From the NCBI RefSeq assembly GCF_028769735.1, contig NC_088175.1, positions 2,170,001 to 2,234,000 on the forward strand: 64,000 bases of DNA. The letters are read 5' to 3'. Source of the DNA: Zonotrichia leucophrys gambelii. Taxonomy: Eukaryota > Chordata > Aves > Passeriformes > Passerellidae. The notes under the pieces are model-generated. The model had not been told where the DNA came from and did not search any database. It saw only the letters and a list, made by a program, of their open reading frames with translations. Below, piece by piece: positions 62,546 through 64,000 of this stretch (its first letter is position 1; each line of letters begins with the position of its first letter). A program made the position numbers and the translations under genes.

Positions 62546-64000
62546 GAGATACTTGCATCTGACTGCAGAATATCTGAATTAACAGTCATGAGGCCCATCT
62601 GCTTGTATCAGAACTGAATCTAAAAACATTCCAAATTTGGTGAGAACTGGGAGGATCAGGATGTAGGTGTGCACCAACGTAGGAGAGCATTTGTAGTACA
62701 CAGATACTGTGTGTGAATATATATATATATGGATATGGAGAGAAAGATCTCTATCTCTTCAATTATTCAAGAGGGGAGAATAATTACATAAAAGTTACCT
62801 GGTTGTGACACAAGCAGACAGAACACTTAAAATGGTTATGAGAGTATTTGAGATGCATTCACAGCCTCCTGAAATGTTCTTTTTGATGTAACCCAGCCAA
62901 GGGTTTCCTGGCAGGCTCAGTCCCCTTGCAGGGGGTCAGGAGGGGCTCCCCCAGTGCTGCCCAGCCTGGCTGGGGGTCCCTGCAGCCCCTGGGCCCAGCC
63001 TTCCCTGGAGCAGGGTGCCAGAGCAGATGCTGCCAAGGCTGCTGTCAGTTCCTACATTTAATCTTCCCTGCTACGCTGCTTTTCCTGCAAGTGCTCTGTG
63101 TTCCACCTTCATTTTATGCTTATGAAAGATGGGATAAGTGCAAATTTATGCTAAGATTAGCCTCCTTTTAGTTTAGCATGAGATCATAGCCATGTGCTTG
63201 AGAGAGATGGTTCAAGAGGTTGCTAGTCCCCCTCCTGCAGTGAGGCACAGCGCCGGATCAGGCACGAGCTTTGAAGGGTTTGCTGCACAACAACAAAGCA
63301 CAAGGGCCAAAAAAACAGCCCCAAGCATCTCCAGGGATCAATGGGGAATGTTTTCTAACCTGCACTTCCAACCTCTTTTTTCTCCTGCAGGATGGATACA
63401 TAAATAGGTTATTTTTTTAATACTCTCCTTTGCAGTTAAGGGTGCCAGCTAGGTCTTGTCCTATCAAATAGGACACAGAGGACACTTAATTTCTCCTAGC
63501 TAAGTACTCAGTGGTTCTCTTCTCCTCCTGTTGCTTAGAGAAAAAACTAATTATGTACAAATTTCTACTCTGTGGGCTATTTGTGGCCTGGTCCTTAGCT
63601 GGTGTTCCAGCCATCCGTCCCTATGCTGTGCTGTTGTGAGAGCACTGCTTCACATCCTGTAAGAAATAACACAGACTTATGGTTTTAGGTAGTGCTGGGG
63701 ACAAGAAAGGGGAGAAGGTGTTGCTTGGTTGGCTTGTTGTGTGTCACCAGCACCACAGAAAGAAAACAGGATCCAGCTGGGCCAGCATCTCCTGTCCAGC
63801 TTACCCAACTTCTGACCTGGTGCTTTGTTTGCGTTTTATTTCCCTTTCACCACAGCCACTGGTGCTGCCATCTGCCCCTGGAGAGTCGGCAATAATTGGA
63901 TTCCATGCAAAGTGCTCCCGAGGGGATTCATGGCAGCTTGCCTCCCATCACACCACCACATTCCCCAGCCTCACATTACCATCCTCATTGTCTGCTTCCC
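62546..64000. other. Downstream intergenic DNA
   Basis: No gene was recognised. In mammals AKAP5 and ZBTB25 follow MTHFD1, but no AKAP5-like or zinc-finger sequence is seen before the window ends. Confidence 0.5.
62717..62730. repeat. Short AT microsatellite
   Basis: Seven AT units. Confidence 0.85.

Noticed and set aside
62546..64000. Start of AKAP5 or ZBTB25, expected downstream from mammalian gene order
   Set aside because: No long frame, zinc-finger motif or anchoring-protein motif appears before the window ends.

Overview
This window is vertebrate nuclear DNA and almost certainly avian. Its genes are split by GT-AG introns, its coding density is low, and it carries several CR1 3'-end fragments plus ERV LTRs of kinds I associate with songbird genomes. 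Class Aves is well supported. Order Passeriformes is an inference from the remembered look of the LTRs. No prokaryotic operons, CRISPR arrays or recognisable RNA genes were seen.

Layout. (1) Positions 1 to about 1150 hold the 3' end of an upstream plus-strand gene. Its last exons encode a coiled coil, one membrane segment and a short tail; a splice to 1064 gives a stop and is followed by an AATAAA. I do not recognise the protein. (2) About 1.15-21.8 kb is intergenic: a 20-bp minisatellite, four CR1 fragments, a full-length LTR on the minus strand (6313-6954), a degraded LTR plus leader on the plus strand (14806 to about 15830), and a 79-bp near-perfect nested palindrome (10162-10240). (3) About 21.8-22.4 kb is a CpG island promoter with GC boxes, an E-box and a small internal duplication. 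(4) 22264-61215 is the complete MTHFD1 gene on the plus strand. Twenty-seven coding exons add up to 2808 nt, or 935 codons plus stop, the same length as human MTHFD1. Every junction is GT-AG and in frame. (5) 61216-64000 is the MTHFD1 3' UTR region and downstream DNA with no further gene recognised.

MTHFD1 is the cytosolic trifunctional C1-tetrahydrofolate synthase. An N-terminal dehydrogenase/cyclohydrolase domain (exons 1 to about 10) and a C-terminal 10-formyl-THF synthetase domain (about exons 11 to 27) interconvert one-carbon folates for purine, thymidylate and methionine synthesis. The catalytic and signature residues checked are all present, so the gene looks functional.

No wholly new biological system was found. 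The points most worth checking are the unidentified tail-anchored upstream protein, a possible alternative last exon of MTHFD1, the nested palindrome, a perfect intronic stem-loop, and a solo LTR with an intact 6-bp target duplication in MTHFD1 intron 1.
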